The notes: generated from the letters alone by a model not told the origin. Positions 48,841 through 58,172 are shown, counted from the stretch's first letter. The stretch is 64,000 nucleotides of DNA from Actinokineospora globicatena (GCF_024171945.1 NZ_JAMTCR010000006.1:1-64000), one strand, 5' to 3'. A program made the numbers and translations.

Positions 48841-49777
48841 GCGCGTAGCGGTCGAGTGCTTGCTGCTTGAGGCGGTCGAACTCGTCGCTGCCGGTGTGCC
48901 CGGAGTCCTCCACGACGACCAACTCCGCGTCCGGCCACGCCTTGGCCAGCGTCCACGCCACCTCCACCGGCCCGCCGATGTCGTGGCGGCCGTGCAGGAT
49001 CGTGCCCGGGATCCCGGAGAGGCGGTGGGCGTCGCGCAGGAGTTGACCGTCTCCCAGCCACGCGTCGTGCGCCCAGTAGTGGGTCACCAGGCGGACGAGC
49101 GTGTGCAGCGCCGGGTCCGGTCGACTGCTGTAGGGCGCGGAACCGCCGTTGGGCTCCAGGGACACGACGGTGTCCTCCCAGGCGGTCCAGTCCCTGGCGG
49201 CCTTGTCGCGCACGGCGGGGTCGGGGTGCGCCATCAACGCGTTGTAGGCGGCGATCACGTTCTCCGCCCCGCCCGCCCCGGCCCGGAACCGCTCCAGCGC
49301 CTCGGGGAAGAACCGACCCACGCCGCAGGTGATCCACTCGTGGTCGGCGTGCCGGGACAGCGTGGCCGCGCTGAGCACGATCTCACTCACCCGATCGGCG
49401 TGCTTCTGCGCGTACGCCAGGGTGAGGGTCGAGCCCCAGGAGCCACCGGAGAGCAACCACCGCTGGACCCCCAGGTGTTCCCGCAACACCTCCATGTCCG
49501 CCACCAGGTGATGGGTCGTGTTGTGCGCCAACCCGGTCGTGGGATCTCCGGCGTTGGGCAGGCTCCGCCCACACCCCCGCTGGTCGAACAGGATGACCCG
49601 GTACCGCTCCGGGTCGAAGTACTCCCTGCTCCGCCGGTTGCTCCCGGACCCGGGCCCACCGTGGACAACCAGCGCGGGCTTGCCTTCCGGGTTGCCGGAC
49701 TCTTCCCAGTAGACCTGGTTCCCCTGCCCGACCTCAAGCAGACCGGACGCGCGGGGATCACCGTGTGAGTAGGGCAC
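48827..49777 (-). CDS. pip: proline iminopeptidase
   Basis: A 316-residue alpha/beta hydrolase of family S33 releasing N-terminal proline. The oxyanion segment is LVVHGGPGSGSNRRSREYFD, the nucleophile lies in LSGGSWGSTLTLAYAQ, the acid in HGRHDIGGPVEVAW and the histidine in EDSGHTGSDEF. FDQRGCGRSLP is diagnostic. GTG 49777 starts the conserved N-terminus. Just upstream, a 12-base palindrome AACAGCACTGTT (49789-49800) could bind a TetR-like regulator. The gene overlaps the response-regulator end by 14 bases. Confidence 0.93.
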   Translation of the reverse strand: MPYSHGDPRASGLLEVGQGNQVYWEESGNPEGKPALVVHGGPGSGSNRRSREYFDPERYRVILFDQRGCGRSLPNAGDPTTGLAHNTTHHLVADMEVLREHLGVQRWLLSGGSWGSTLTLAYAQKHADRVSEIVLSAATLSRHADHEWITCGVGRFFPEALERFRAGAGGAENVIAAYNALMAHPDPAVRDKAARDWTAWEDTVVSLEPNGGSAPYSSRPDPALHTLVRLVTHYWAHDAWLGDGQLLRDAHRLSGIPGTILHGRHDIGGPVEVAWTLAKAWPDAELVVVEDSGHTGSDEFDRLKQQALDRYALTPA

Positions 49778-49878
49778 CGGGTCAATGTAACAGCACTGTT
49801 GTATCCAGGGGAGCCCTTGCCGTTCCCACCCGAACTGATGTGCTGCCGCGGGTGAGACCTTGGCCTGCCCGACTGGGG

Positions 49879-50409
49879 TCACATCAGGGTGGAGCCCTCC
49901 AGGGTGAGGAGGTGGCGCTTGGCGGGGAGGCCGCCGCCGTAGCCGACCAGGGAGCCGTCGGCGCCGATTACTCGGTGGCAGGGGATGACGATGGAGATGG
50001 GGTTGCGGCCGTTGGCCATGCCGACGGCTCGGGAGGCGGTGGGGGTGCGGCCGAGTTGGTGGGCCAGGTGGCCGTAGGTGGTCGTGTGGCCCCAGGGGAT
50101 GGTGGTCAGGGCGGTCCACACCTCGCGTTGGAACGGGGTGCCGCGGGGGGCGAGGGGGAGGGTGAACTCGCGCAGTTCGCCTGCGAAGTAGGCGGCGAGT
50201 TGGGCCTTGGCCTCGGTGAACGGGGACGCCTCCGGCACCCAGTCGGGGCCGATGCCCGCGAAGTGGCGGTGTTCGACGCCCATGTACAGGCCGGTCAGCG
50301 CGGTGCCGTCGCCGGTGAGCAGGAGTTCGCCGACGGGGGTGTCGACGGTGGTGTAGCGGGTCGGGCCGTCCAGCGCCTCGGCGAGCGTGGTCGGGGCTAG
50401 CAGTGACAC
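49879..50409 (-). CDS. ogt: methylated-DNA-[protein]-cysteine S-methyltransferase
   Basis: A 176-residue suicide repair protein that takes methyl groups from O6-methylguanine. The acceptor C144 lies in [20 protein letters not shown], and [20 protein letters not shown] is the DNA-binding helix region. It lies 10 bases after the ada-alkA fusion gene on the same strand, the layout of the M. tuberculosis adaptive-response operon. The start is GTG 50409. Confidence 0.95.
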   Translation of the reverse strand: MSLLAPTTLAEALDGPTRYTTVDTPVGELLLTGDGTALTGLYMGVEHRHFAGIGPDWVPEASPFTEAKAQLAAYFAGELREFTLPLAPRGTPFQREVWTALTTIPWGHTTTYGHLAHQLGRTPTASRAVGMANGRNPISIVIPCHRVIGADGSLVGYGGGLPAKRHLLTLEGSTLM

Positions 50410-50419
50410 CAGGGGTCTC

Positions 50420-51889
50420 CTACGGCGAGTCGGTGGGCAGGTGGTTGATCGGGTGGCTGCCGGTCGCCCACAGGTACTGCACCGCGTACGAGCGCCAGGG
50501 GCGCCAGGCGGCGGAGTGGGCGATCAGCGCGGCCGGGGCGGTGGGCAGGCCGAGTTCCCGCGCCGCGATCCGGATGCCCAGGTCGCTGGCGACGAACGCG
50601 TCCGGGTCGCCGAGGGCGCGCATCGCGATGGTCTCGACCGTCCACGGCCCGATGCCCGGTAGTGCCGCGAGATCTTCCCGCGCCGCCCGCCAGTCGCCGC
50701 CGGGGGTCAGGTCGATGCGCGGCAGCGCGGCCACCAGACCCAGCAACGTGGCCCGCCGGGAGCGCGGGAACGCCAGGGTCTCCGGGTCGATCTCGGCCAG
50801 CGCGGTCACGTCCGGGAACAGGTGCGTCAGGCCGCCGCCCGGGTCGGAGATCGGCTCGCCGTGCGCGATGACCAGCCGGGCGGCGTGGGTGCGGGCGGCC
50901 TGGGTCGAGACCTGCTGGCCGAGCACCGCGCGCACCGCCATCTCGTCGCCGTCGACCGTGCGCGGCACCCGCCTGCCCGGTGTCGCGCGCACCAGCGGCG
51001 CCAGCAGCGGGTCGGCCGCCAGCAGCTCGTCGACGGCCACCGGGTCGGCGTCGAGGTCGAGCAGGCGCCTGCACCGGCTGATCGCCACCGGCACGTCGCG
51101 CAGGTCGGTCAACGCCAGGTCGCAGCGCACGTGGTCGGGCTGCGGCCGCAGGCTCACCACCCCGGGGCCGTTGGGCAGCCGCACGGTCCGCCGGTAGGCG
51201 CCGTCGCGCCACTCCTCCACCCCGGGGACCGCCGTCGCGGCGAGGTGGCCGAAGACGTTGCTCGGGCTGAACGGTGCCCGGAACGGCAGTTTCACCGTCA
51301 GCCCGCCGGAGACCGGCCGCGCCCGGCCGTTGGCGCGCCTGCGCAGGTCGGTCGGCGAGAGCGCGAACACCTCGCGGACCGTGTCGTTGAACGTGCGGAT
51401 GCTGCCGAACCCCGAGGCCATCGCCACCTCGGTCATCGGCAGCAGGCTGGTCTCGATCAACACCCTGGCCGTCTGCGCCCGCCGCGCCCTGGCCAGCGCC
51501 AGCGGCCCGGCGCCGAGCTCGGCGCGCAGCTGCCGCTCCACCTGCCGCACGCTGTAGCCGAGCCGGGCGGCCAGCGCGGGCACCCCGCCGGTGTCGACCA
51601 CCCCGTCGGCGATCAGGCGCATCGCCCGGCCGACCAGGTCGGCGCGCTCGTTCCACTGCGGCGAGCCGGGGGAGGCGTCGGGCAGGCACCGCTTGCACGC
51701 CCGGAACCCGGCCTGCTGGGCGGCGGCCGCGCTCGGGTAGAAGCGCATGTTGCGGGCCTTGGGCGGCAGCACCGGGCAGCTGGGTCGGCAGTAGATCCCG
51801 GTGGTGAGCACGGCGGTGAAGAACCAGCCGTCGAACCGCGCGTCCCGCGACTGCACGGCGCGGACGCACCGCTCGGTGTCGGAGTGCAT
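50420..51889 (-). CDS. alkA: Ada-AlkA fusion: methyl-sensing activator and 3-methyladenine glycosylase
   Basis: A 489-residue fusion. Residues 1-75 are the Ada zinc-binding sensor with Cys34, 38, 65 and 68 ([16 protein letters not shown]), which senses methyl phosphotriesters. Residues about 85-175 are an AraC-type helix-turn-helix ([19 protein letters not shown]). The C-terminal part is an AlkA glycosylase with the AVLGQQVS region, the helix-hairpin-helix [20 protein letters not shown] and catalytic Asp in [11 protein letters not shown]. It should activate its own promoter and ogt after alkylation damage. ATG 51889 gives the conserved [12 protein letters not shown] start. Confidence 0.93.
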   Translation of the reverse strand: MHSDTERCVRAVQSRDARFDGWFFTAVLTTGIYCRPSCPVLPPKARNMRFYPSAAAAQQAGFRACKRCLPDASPGSPQWNERADLVGRAMRLIADGVVDTGGVPALAARLGYSVRQVERQLRAELGAGPLALARARRAQTARVLIETSLLPMTEVAMASGFGSIRTFNDTVREVFALSPTDLRRRANGRARPVSGGLTVKLPFRAPFSPSNVFGHLAATAVPGVEEWRDGAYRRTVRLPNGPGVVSLRPQPDHVRCDLALTDLRDVPVAISRCRRLLDLDADPVAVDELLAADPLLAPLVRATPGRRVPRTVDGDEMAVRAVLGQQVSTQAARTHAARLVIAHGEPISDPGGGLTHLFPDVTALAEIDPETLAFPRSRRATLLGLVAALPRIDLTPGGDWRAAREDLAALPGIGPWTVETIAMRALGDPDAFVASDLGIRIAARELGLPTAPAALIAHSAAWRPWRSYAVQYLWATGSHPINHLPTDSP

Positions 51890-52028
51890 GGCGCCAAGCA
51901 TCGCGGGTCCGCGCCACCGACTCCAGCGGGAAAACGACATCACGCTCGGCCCGGTTGCGCCGCCCGGGTGGTGTGACCGGCGGAAAAACCCATTCGGCCC
52001 AGCGCGACGCCATTTCCGACTACCGAAC

Positions 52029-52193
52029 GTGCGGGATTTCGGCCCGTTCTTGGAATTCCCCAACTGCTTTGTCAGTGGTGCACTGGGAAACGGTCAGTAC
52101 GCGTTGTCGCTGGATCGTGTCGTGGTCGCGGGAATGGGTAACGGGGTCTGGATCGACCACGATGCCCGGCTCGAACGGAAGGAGACGCGGTGA
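52029..52193 (+). CDS. possible 54-residue peptide gene coupled to the radical SAM gene
   Basis: A short frame starting GTG 52029 (VRDFGPFLEFPNCFVSGALG ...) and ending ... DARLERKETR, whose TGA overlaps the GTG of the radical SAM gene (GTGA), as for most coupled genes here. Third positions are G/C in about three of four codons. It holds one cysteine and several aromatic residues that a radical SAM enzyme might modify. Against it: no ribosome-binding site is visible and the start may be wrong (ATG 52134 would give 19 residues). It could be a precursor peptide; this is speculative. The preceding bases 51890-52028 show only the ada-alkA promoter region. Confidence 0.35.
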   Translation: MRDFGPFLEFPNCFVSGALGNGQYALSLDRVVVAGMGNGVWIDHDARLERKETR

Positions 52194-53497
52194 CCAGACG
52201 ACAGGTGCTGCTGGTGCACCCGGGGATCTACGACGACCGCAATCCCCTCGCGTTCCCGCCGTGGGGCGCGCTCACCATCGGCCATGCCCTGCGCGCGGCT
52301 GGCCACGGCGTCACGGTGCTCGACCTCAACGGCGCCGACCCCGCCGCAGGCCTGGACGCCGCGCTCGCCGACCTCACCCCGGAGGTCGTCGGGGTGACCG
52401 CAAAGCAGGGCGTCGGCGCCCGCCGGTTCCGGGCCGTCGTCGACCACCTGGCGGTCGTCGCCCCGGGGGTGCCTGTGGTCGCCGGTGGCCCGCTGGTCAG
52501 CACCTTCCCCGATCCGGACGCGCTGATCTGGCGGGGCGTGCACACCCTGGTGCTCGGCGACGGCGAGCAGGCGATGGTGGCCTGGCTGACCGACCGGCCG
52601 CGCCGCGGCGGGCTGGTGCACGGGGTCGAACCCCCGGACCTGGACGCGGTCGGCGTGCCGTCGTGGTGGCCGGCGCTGGCCGACTACGTGCACCCGGCGC
52701 GCAGTTGGCCGAACATGGCGGTGCCCGGTATCCACGTCGCTTCCGCGCGCGGCTGCACCCGCCGCTGCACTTTCTGCTACCTCAACGCCCAGTACCCGCA
52801 CGCGCGGTTCCGCTACGTCACCGCCGGGAAACTGCACGAGGACCTGCGAGAACTGAACTCGGTCACCGGTGCGCGCGGATTCTACTTCGTCGACGACTGT
52901 TTCATCGACGCCAGACAACGGCGGGTTCGCGACTTCTGCGCGCGCGCCATCGCCGACGGCAGCCCATTCCGCTACGGCTGCGACGTCCAGTTGTCCGATC
53001 TCGACCGGTACCCGGACCTGCTCGCGCTCATGCACCGCGCAGGGTTCCGCGCGCTCTACGTCGGGGTGGAGTCGGCCTCGGCGGAGACCCGCAGGCGGCT
53101 GGCCAAGGGCACGCTGCGCGGCCGGGTCGCCGACGTGCTCAACCGGGCGATCGACATGGGCTACGTCCTGCGCGCCTCCATCGGCATCGGCTGGCCGGGC
53201 GAGGGCACGGCCGACGCGCGGGCGACGCTCGACCTGATCGACTCGGTGCCCGCGCTCGCCTTCGACGCCTACCGCTACTACCCGCTGCCGCACACCCCGC
53301 TCGGCGAGCGCTCGCACTGGGCGTCGGCGCGGGCCCGGCTCACCCCCGCGGAGCTGTCGGCCACGGCGTTCCAGGACTACTCCGACCACAACGACAACCA
53401 CTCCGCGATCCCCACCCGCGACTACGACGCGCTGTGGACCCAGTTGCGCCACCGCGAGGACCAGCGACTCGCCGCCTACTTCGCCACCGAGCACTGA
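52190..53497 (+). CDS. B12-binding-type radical SAM enzyme
   Basis: A 435-residue radical SAM protein. Residues 1-140 form a cobalamin-binding-like Rossmann domain (VLLVHPGIYDDRNPLAFPPW; LTIGHALRAAGHGVTVLDLN; VVAGGPLVSTFPD). The 4Fe-4S cluster cysteines C189, C193 and C196 lie in SARGCTRRCTFCYLN (Cx3CxxC). FYFVDDCFIDARQRRVRDFC and IGIGWPGEGTADARATLDLI follow the usual barrel order. The architecture is that of BchE-like or B12-dependent methylases, though no DxHxxG cobalamin motif is seen. GGAG precedes GTG 52190. It heads a three-enzyme cassette; the reaction is unknown. Confidence 0.88.
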   Translation: MTRRQVLLVHPGIYDDRNPLAFPPWGALTIGHALRAAGHGVTVLDLNGADPAAGLDAALADLTPEVVGVTAKQGVGARRFRAVVDHLAVVAPGVPVVAGGPLVSTFPDPDALIWRGVHTLVLGDGEQAMVAWLTDRPRRGGLVHGVEPPDLDAVGVPSWWPALADYVHPARSWPNMAVPGIHVASARGCTRRCTFCYLNAQYPHARFRYVTAGKLHEDLRELNSVTGARGFYFVDDCFIDARQRRVRDFCARAIADGSPFRYGCDVQLSDLDRYPDLLALMHRAGFRALYVGVESASAETRRRLAKGTLRGRVADVLNRAIDMGYVLRASIGIGWPGEGTADARATLDLIDSVPALAFDAYRYYPLPHTPLGERSHWASARARLTPAELSATAFQDYSDHNDNHSAIPTRDYDALWTQLRHREDQRLAAYFATEH

Positions 53498-53509
53498 AGG
53501 GGGACGCCG

Positions 53510-55741
53510 GTGTCCACCACCCCCACCGTCGTGCTGTCCGGCGTGCACTCCGGCCCGAACCCGTCACCGGGGCTCGGGCTGGCCAGGTCGCTGCGGTTGG
53601 CCTGGCCCCGGTTGCGGCTGGAGGCGCTGGACTACTCGCCGCGCTCGACCGGGCTCAGCGCCTCGGAGTTCGACCGGGTGCACGTGCGGCCCGGGTGGCA
53701 CGCCGCCGACCTGGACGCGCTGTGCGCTGGCCTGGTGTCGATCGTCGAGTCGGCGAGCGCGGTGTTCCTGCCGGGGCTGGACCTGGAGGCCGCGCTGCTG
53801 GCCGACCGCAGCCCAGGCCACGCCGCGTTGCTGCTGCCGCCGAGCGCCGCGTTCGACGCCGTGGCGAAGCCGGGGGAGACGGCGGCAGCGCTGCTGGGGC
53901 TCGCGATCCCGGAGTACCGCTTCGCCGAGGGAGTCGAGGACGGCGCCGACTTCGCCGTCCGGCACGGCTGGCGGGTCTGGGTGAAGGGGCCGCGCTACCA
54001 GGCCATCGCCACCGGCTCGCGCGCCGAACTGGCCGCCGCGATCGCCCGGCTGCGCGAGACCTGGGGCGGGGAGAGCCTGCTGCAGCGGCACGTCGACGGC
54101 ACGGAGGAGTCGGTGGTGTTCGCCGCGCTCGACGGCGAGCTGCTCGGCGCGTGCGCGATGCGCAAGACGATGGTGACCGCCGAGGGCAAGACCTGGGCCG
54201 GGTCGGTCGACCTGCTCGACCCGCCCACCAGGGCGCGGCTGGTGGACCTGGTCCGGGTCACCCGGTGGACCGGCGGTGGGGAGGTCGAGATCGTCCGCGA
54301 GGCCGAGACCGGCGTGCCGTACCTGCTGGAGGTCAACCCGCGCTTCCCGGCGTGGATCCACGGCGCCACCCTGGCCGGGGTCAACCTGCCCGCCCGGCTC
54401 GTCGCGGCCGCCACCGGGATCCCCCGCCAGGAGCGGGAACGGGCCCAGTCCAGCGCGTTCGTGCGGGTGGTCGAGGAGATCCCCGCCGGGCCGCACGCCA
54501 CCGGTGCCGTCCCGCTCGCCCACCGCGCCCTGCCCGCGCCGCCGGGCAAGCACCCGTCAGGCATGCCGGTGCTCTCGCGCAGGCTCGCCCCGCCGCGCCC
54601 GCGGCAGCGCACGGCGGACCTGGACCACCAGCGGGCCGCCGACATCGCCGACGCGCTGGTGGTCGACCCCTACGAGTCGCCCGCGCGGGTCTACTTCGGC
54701 GGCGTGCTCGACCGGGGGCTCGACCGGCTCGCCGGGGTGTGCCGCGACGTCGAGGACGCCACCGGGGTGCCGACCCGGTTCGCCTACTCGGTCAAGACCA
54801 ACCCGGACCCCCGGGTGCTCGGCGCGGTGCTGCGCCGGGGCGCGCTGGTCGAGGTGATCTCCCAGGCCGAGGCCCGCCGGTGCGCCGAGGCGGGCTTCCC
54901 CGGTGACCGGGTCGTGCTGGGCGGTCCGGCCAAGTGGTGGCGCTTCGACGGCGGCCCGGCCAAGTTCGGCGCGGTGTTCTGCGACTCGGTCAGCGACCTG
55001 GAGCGGACCCTGGCGCTGATCGCGGGCGGTGGCGTCTACGCGGACGTGCTGGGCCTGCGGCTCGCCCCGCCCGGGGTGCCGTCGCGCTTCGGCATCGACG
55101 TGACCTGCCCGCGCGCCTACCGCCGGGTCGCCGACGCGCTGCGCGGTGCCCCGGTCGCCCGGCTGGGCCTGCAGTTCCACCACGCGGCCAGCCAGATCGG
55201 GCTGCGCGCCTGGCTGCGCGAGTTCGCCGCGGCGGTCACCGTGGCCGCCGACCTGCTCACCCGCGTCGACGTGCGCGCCAGGTGCGTCGACCTCGGCGGC
55301 GGCTGGCCACCCGGGCTCGGCCGCGCGGAGCTGGGCGGCCAGCTGGTGCGGGCCACCCGGACCGCGGTGCGCGAACTCGGCCCGATCGACCAGGTGCTGT
55401 TCGAGCCGGGCAAGTACCTGGTCGAACCGGCGATGGCGGTGTTCACCACCGTGCTCGACGTGCGCGACGGACCGCACGGGCGGGCCGCGGTGGTGGACGC
55501 GTCGATCGCCGAGCTGCCGGACTGGGGCTCGCACCCGCACCCGGTGCTGTGGCGGGCACCCGGGGCGCCGTGGCGCAGGCTGCGGCCCGGTGACGAGTCC
55601 GTGCTGGGTCGGCTGTGCATGGAGCACGACCGGCCGCGCGCGGGCCTCGCGCTGCCCGACGGCATCGCCGAGGGCGACCACCTGCTGTTCCTCGACGCGG
55701 GCGCCTACGACGCCAGCATGAGCTTCCGGTTCGGAGTGTGA
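53510..55741 (+). CDS. ATP-grasp ligase / PLP decarboxylase fusion
   Basis: A 743-residue fusion. Residues about 90-320 are an ATP-grasp domain: WRVWVKGPRYQAIATGSRAE (ATP-binding lysine), SLLQRHVDGTEESVVFAALD and metal site YLLEVNPRFPAW (E274, N276). Residues about 375-743 are a fold-type III PLP decarboxylase like DapDC/ornithine decarboxylase: VYFGGVLDRGLDRL, PLP-lysine K429 in FAYSVKTNPDP, CVDLGGGWPPG (phosphate site), LFEPGKYLVEPAMAVF and GAYDASMSFRFGV. It could both ligate a carboxylate to an amine and decarboxylate an amino acid or the ligated product. I know no characterised protein with this exact pairing. It lies 12 bases after the radical SAM gene. Confidence 0.87.
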   Translation: MSTTPTVVLSGVHSGPNPSPGLGLARSLRLAWPRLRLEALDYSPRSTGLSASEFDRVHVRPGWHAADLDALCAGLVSIVESASAVFLPGLDLEAALLADRSPGHAALLLPPSAAFDAVAKPGETAAALLGLAIPEYRFAEGVEDGADFAVRHGWRVWVKGPRYQAIATGSRAELAAAIARLRETWGGESLLQRHVDGTEESVVFAALDGELLGACAMRKTMVTAEGKTWAGSVDLLDPPTRARLVDLVRVTRWTGGGEVEIVREAETGVPYLLEVNPRFPAWIHGATLAGVNLPARLVAAATGIPRQERERAQSSAFVRVVEEIPAGPHATGAVPLAHRALPAPPGKHPSGMPVLSRRLAPPRPRQRTADLDHQRAADIADALVVDPYESPARVYFGGVLDRGLDRLAGVCRDVEDATGVPTRFAYSVKTNPDPRVLGAVLRRGALVEVISQAEARRCAEAGFPGDRVVLGGPAKWWRFDGGPAKFGAVFCDSVSDLERTLALIAGGGVYADVLGLRLAPPGVPSRFGIDVTCPRAYRRVADALRGAPVARLGLQFHHAASQIGLRAWLREFAAAVTVAADLLTRVDVRARCVDLGGGWPPGLGRAELGGQLVRATRTAVRELGPIDQVLFEPGKYLVEPAMAVFTTVLDVRDGPHGRAAVVDASIAELPDWGSHPHPVLWRAPGAPWRRLRPGDESVLGRLCMEHDRPRAGLALPDGIAEGDHLLFLDAGAYDASMSFRFGV

Positions 55742-56292
55742 TCACCGTGCCCGTCACGTCCACCCCCGGTGTCCCGGTCTCGGTGCCCGACCACCCGCCC
55801 TCGGCGCTGACCGAGCACGCGGACTGCCTGGCCTGCGCGGACACCCGGTCCTGGCTGCTCGCCCACGACCGCGCCGAGGCCACCCCCGCGCGCGAGTGGG
55901 ACACCACGACCTTCGGCCTGGGCTGGCTGTTCCGCTACTTCCGGTGGGGCCCGACCCGGTGGCCGTTCGCGTGGTGCGACGTGCCCACCGCCGAGCACCT
56001 GGACTGCGGTGTGCTGGCCTGCGTCGCGGGCATGGTGCTCGCCGCGCGCGGCCTGCGGGTGGAACGGGTCCAACTGGTGGAACGGGCGGCGGTGGAGGAG
56101 ACCGTGCTGTGGCGCGGCCGCTGGCTGGCCGCCGGGTGCCGCCCCGACTGGATCCTGTCCGACCGCGAGGTCTACCACGAGGTTCTGCTGGTGCACGCCG
56201 ACACCGGACCGGTGCTGTTCGACCCCACCGAGCTGCGCCAGGTCGGCCAGGGCCGCGACCGTCCACTGTGGATGCGGCAGTGGGCGCGGTGA
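55738..56292 (+). CDS. Cys-His-Asp protein (transglutaminase/peptidase-like), unknown
   Basis: A 184-residue protein, third of the cassette; its GTG overlaps the fusion gene stop (GTGA). C90 in HLDCGVLACVAGMVLAARG, H147 in REVYHEVLLVHADTG and D162 in VLFDPTEL have the order and spacing of a papain/transglutaminase-like Cys-His-Asp triad. A CxxC pair (C30, C33) lies near the N-terminus (ADCLACADTRSWLL). It could hydrolyse or transfer an acyl or peptidyl group made by the ATP-grasp partner. I recognise no named family, so function is inference. Confidence 0.72.
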   Translation: MITVPVTSTPGVPVSVPDHPPSALTEHADCLACADTRSWLLAHDRAEATPAREWDTTTFGLGWLFRYFRWGPTRWPFAWCDVPTAEHLDCGVLACVAGMVLAARGLRVERVQLVERAAVEETVLWRGRWLAAGCRPDWILSDREVYHEVLLVHADTGPVLFDPTELRQVGQGRDRPLWMRQWAR

Positions 56293-56352
56293 TCGTCGTG
56301 GCGTGAAAGGTGGGGTGCCCGTCGTTGACGCCCTCCGTGCGCGGCGAACACC

Positions 56353-57330
56353 ATGGGAGGTGTGCACAACGTCCTGCTGATGCTCTACGACGGCGTCAAG
56401 GGCCTCGACGTGGTCGGGCCCGCGGAGGTCTTCTCCTCCGCCAACGACGTCCTCGCCGAGCACGGCAGGGCCCCCGCGTACACCATCACCACCGGCAGCC
56501 TCGGCGCGGCGGCAGTGCGCACCTCCGCGCGGTTGCGGCTGGCCCCGGACATCGACCTCGACGGCGCGCCCGCACCGGACACGCTCGTCGCGCCGGGCGG
56601 GTGCGTGCCCGCGACGCTGGACCTGTCGCTGGTGTCGTGGTTGCGCGCCAACGGACCGCGGGCCGGGCGGCTGGTGTCGGTGTGCACCGGCGCGTTCGTG
56701 CTGGCGGCGGCCGGGTTCCTGGCCGGGCGCCGCGCCACGACGCACTGGCAGTACTGCGCCGACCTCGCCGAACTGCACCCCGATGTCACCGTCGACGCCG
56801 AGCCGATCTTCGTCCGCGACGGCAACATCGCCACCTCGGCCGGGGTGACCGCCGGGATCGACCTGGCGCTGGCCCTGGTGGAGGACGACCTCGGCCGGGA
56901 CGTGGCGCTCGCGGTCGCCAGGCACCTGGTGGTGTTCCTGCGCCGACCGGGCAACCAGGCCCAGTTCAGCGCGCAGATGTCGGCGCAGCTGGCGCACCGC
57001 GCGCCGTTGCGCGACTTGCAGCGCTGGATCGCCGAGCACCCCGAGGCCGACCTCTCGGTCACCGCGCTCGCCGCCAGGGCGGGTCTCTCGCCCCGGCACT
57101 TCACCCGCTCGTTCACCCAGGAGGTCGGGGTCGCGCCGGGCCGCTACGTCGACCAGGTGCGGCTGGAAGCCGCCCGGCTGCGGTTGCAGGACACCGACGA
57201 CAGCGTCACCAGGGTCGCGCGCGCCTGCGGGTACGGCACGCCTGAGGCGATGCGGCGGGCGTTCCTGCGCGCGTTGTCGGTGGGGCCCGCGGAGTACCGG
57301 CGGCGCTTCTCGTCCACTGTGGAGAGCTGA
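56353..57330 (+). CDS. GlxA-family AraC regulator
   Basis: A 325-residue regulator. Residues 1-190 form a DJ-1/PfpI domain (NVLLMLYDGVKGLDVVGPAE; VSVCTGAFVLAAAGFLAGRR with the nucleophile-elbow Cys). Residues about 215-320 carry the AraC helix-turn-helix pair (LSVTALAARAGLSPRHFTRS; VARACGYGTPEAMRRAFLRA). It lies 60 bases after the radical SAM cassette on the same strand and might control it, though such regulators are common and may be unrelated. Start ATG 56353 or GTG 56362. Confidence 0.88.
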   Translation: MGGVHNVLLMLYDGVKGLDVVGPAEVFSSANDVLAEHGRAPAYTITTGSLGAAAVRTSARLRLAPDIDLDGAPAPDTLVAPGGCVPATLDLSLVSWLRANGPRAGRLVSVCTGAFVLAAAGFLAGRRATTHWQYCADLAELHPDVTVDAEPIFVRDGNIATSAGVTAGIDLALALVEDDLGRDVALAVARHLVVFLRRPGNQAQFSAQMSAQLAHRAPLRDLQRWIAEHPEADLSVTALAARAGLSPRHFTRSFTQEVGVAPGRYVDQVRLEAARLRLQDTDDSVTRVARACGYGTPEAMRRAFLRALSVGPAEYRRRFSSTVES

Positions 57331-57527
57331 TCCGCGCTGGGGGTGTGCCCCGGCCCTCGGGTCCCCCGGGGTCGGGGCGGGATCCCAGTGCTGGCAAGGC
57401 GATCGGTACTTGGGCCATTCGGGGGTACCTGTGCGCCGTGGTGTTCTTCTAGCGTGACCGGCGTTCGCTGGCACGACCGCCCCGCGGGGGTGGGCGGGCC
57501 AGGCCGTCGGGGAACGAGGGCGAACTG

Positions 57528-57920
57528 GTGAACTCTGTCCAGGACAGCGGCGGTGGGTCCGCGCCGGGAGACGAACGCGGGACCGCGCCGGTCGGTCGGC
57601 GCGGGGTCCCGGTCGGCGCCCCGCGCGCCCGCGCGGCCGAGGGTGCCGCACCGGCCACTGTGGACATGATCGAGCACCCGCCCCGCCCGCTCGGGCCAAC
57701 CCCAGAACTGCTCGCCGAGGTCGGCGCGCTCGGGACAGACCGGTGGCTGGTCACCCAGCTCAACCCCGCCGGGATCCCCGACGCCGACCGCGGGTGGCAG
57801 GCGCCCCCGACCGCGCCGATGTCGGCGCGGCGGGTGCGTGGTCGCCGTGGAGGAGTACGGCTGGACGCGATGGTGGCCTATGCCCAGGCCACCCTCGCGC
57901 GCCAGTCGCCGCCCGGCTGA
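57528..57920 (+). CDS. hypothetical protein
   Basis: A 130-residue frame. The first 45 residues are low-complexity and may be non-coding. From MIEHPPRPLGPTPELLAEVG on (ATG 57667) the composition looks real (GTDRWLVTQLNPAGIPDADR; LDAMVAYAQATLARQ). I recognise no family. The preceding gap 57331-57527 and the following gap 57921-58172 show no clear gene, tRNA or terminator. Confidence 0.4.
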   Translation: MNSVQDSGGGSAPGDERGTAPVGRRGVPVGAPRARAAEGAAPATVDMIEHPPRPLGPTPELLAEVGALGTDRWLVTQLNPAGIPDADRGWQAPPTAPMSARRVRGRRGGVRLDAMVAYAQATLARQSPPG

Positions 57921-58172
57921 GCTCGTCCCGACCGGCCACCGGGGTCCCTTGTGGACCAGGCAGGCGCCGCCCGCGCGCACACATCACCCGATCGGGGTCG
58001 GCCCGGGCGGGTTTGGCGAAAGTCTGCCCAGGCCACGGGTTTCGACCACTGGTCGCGTTCGGTCGGTACCGCACCGGGTGGGTGAGGTTGCTGGCTTCCG
58101 CCCTCTGTGGACGGTACGACTCTGGGTGCCACGCCGATCGGCGCGGCGTCGCGTCCCCGAGGAGTGGAACCG

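Noticed and set aside
49789..49800. Palindrome AACAGCACTGTT upstream of pip as a firm operator
   Set aside because: It is short, no regulator gene is adjacent, and it may be chance, so it is mentioned only under pip.
51955..54906. A 983-codon plus-strand frame through the radical SAM cassette and a long antisense frame
   Set aside because: Composition is Arg/Pro/Ala low-complexity without motifs, while the radical SAM, ATP-grasp and PLP motifs lie in the other frames.
57144..57980. Minus-strand frame of 278 codons between glxA and the SGNH gene
   Set aside because: It lacks any recognisable domain, overlaps the glxA end and the more coding-like plus-strand frame, and has shadow-type composition.
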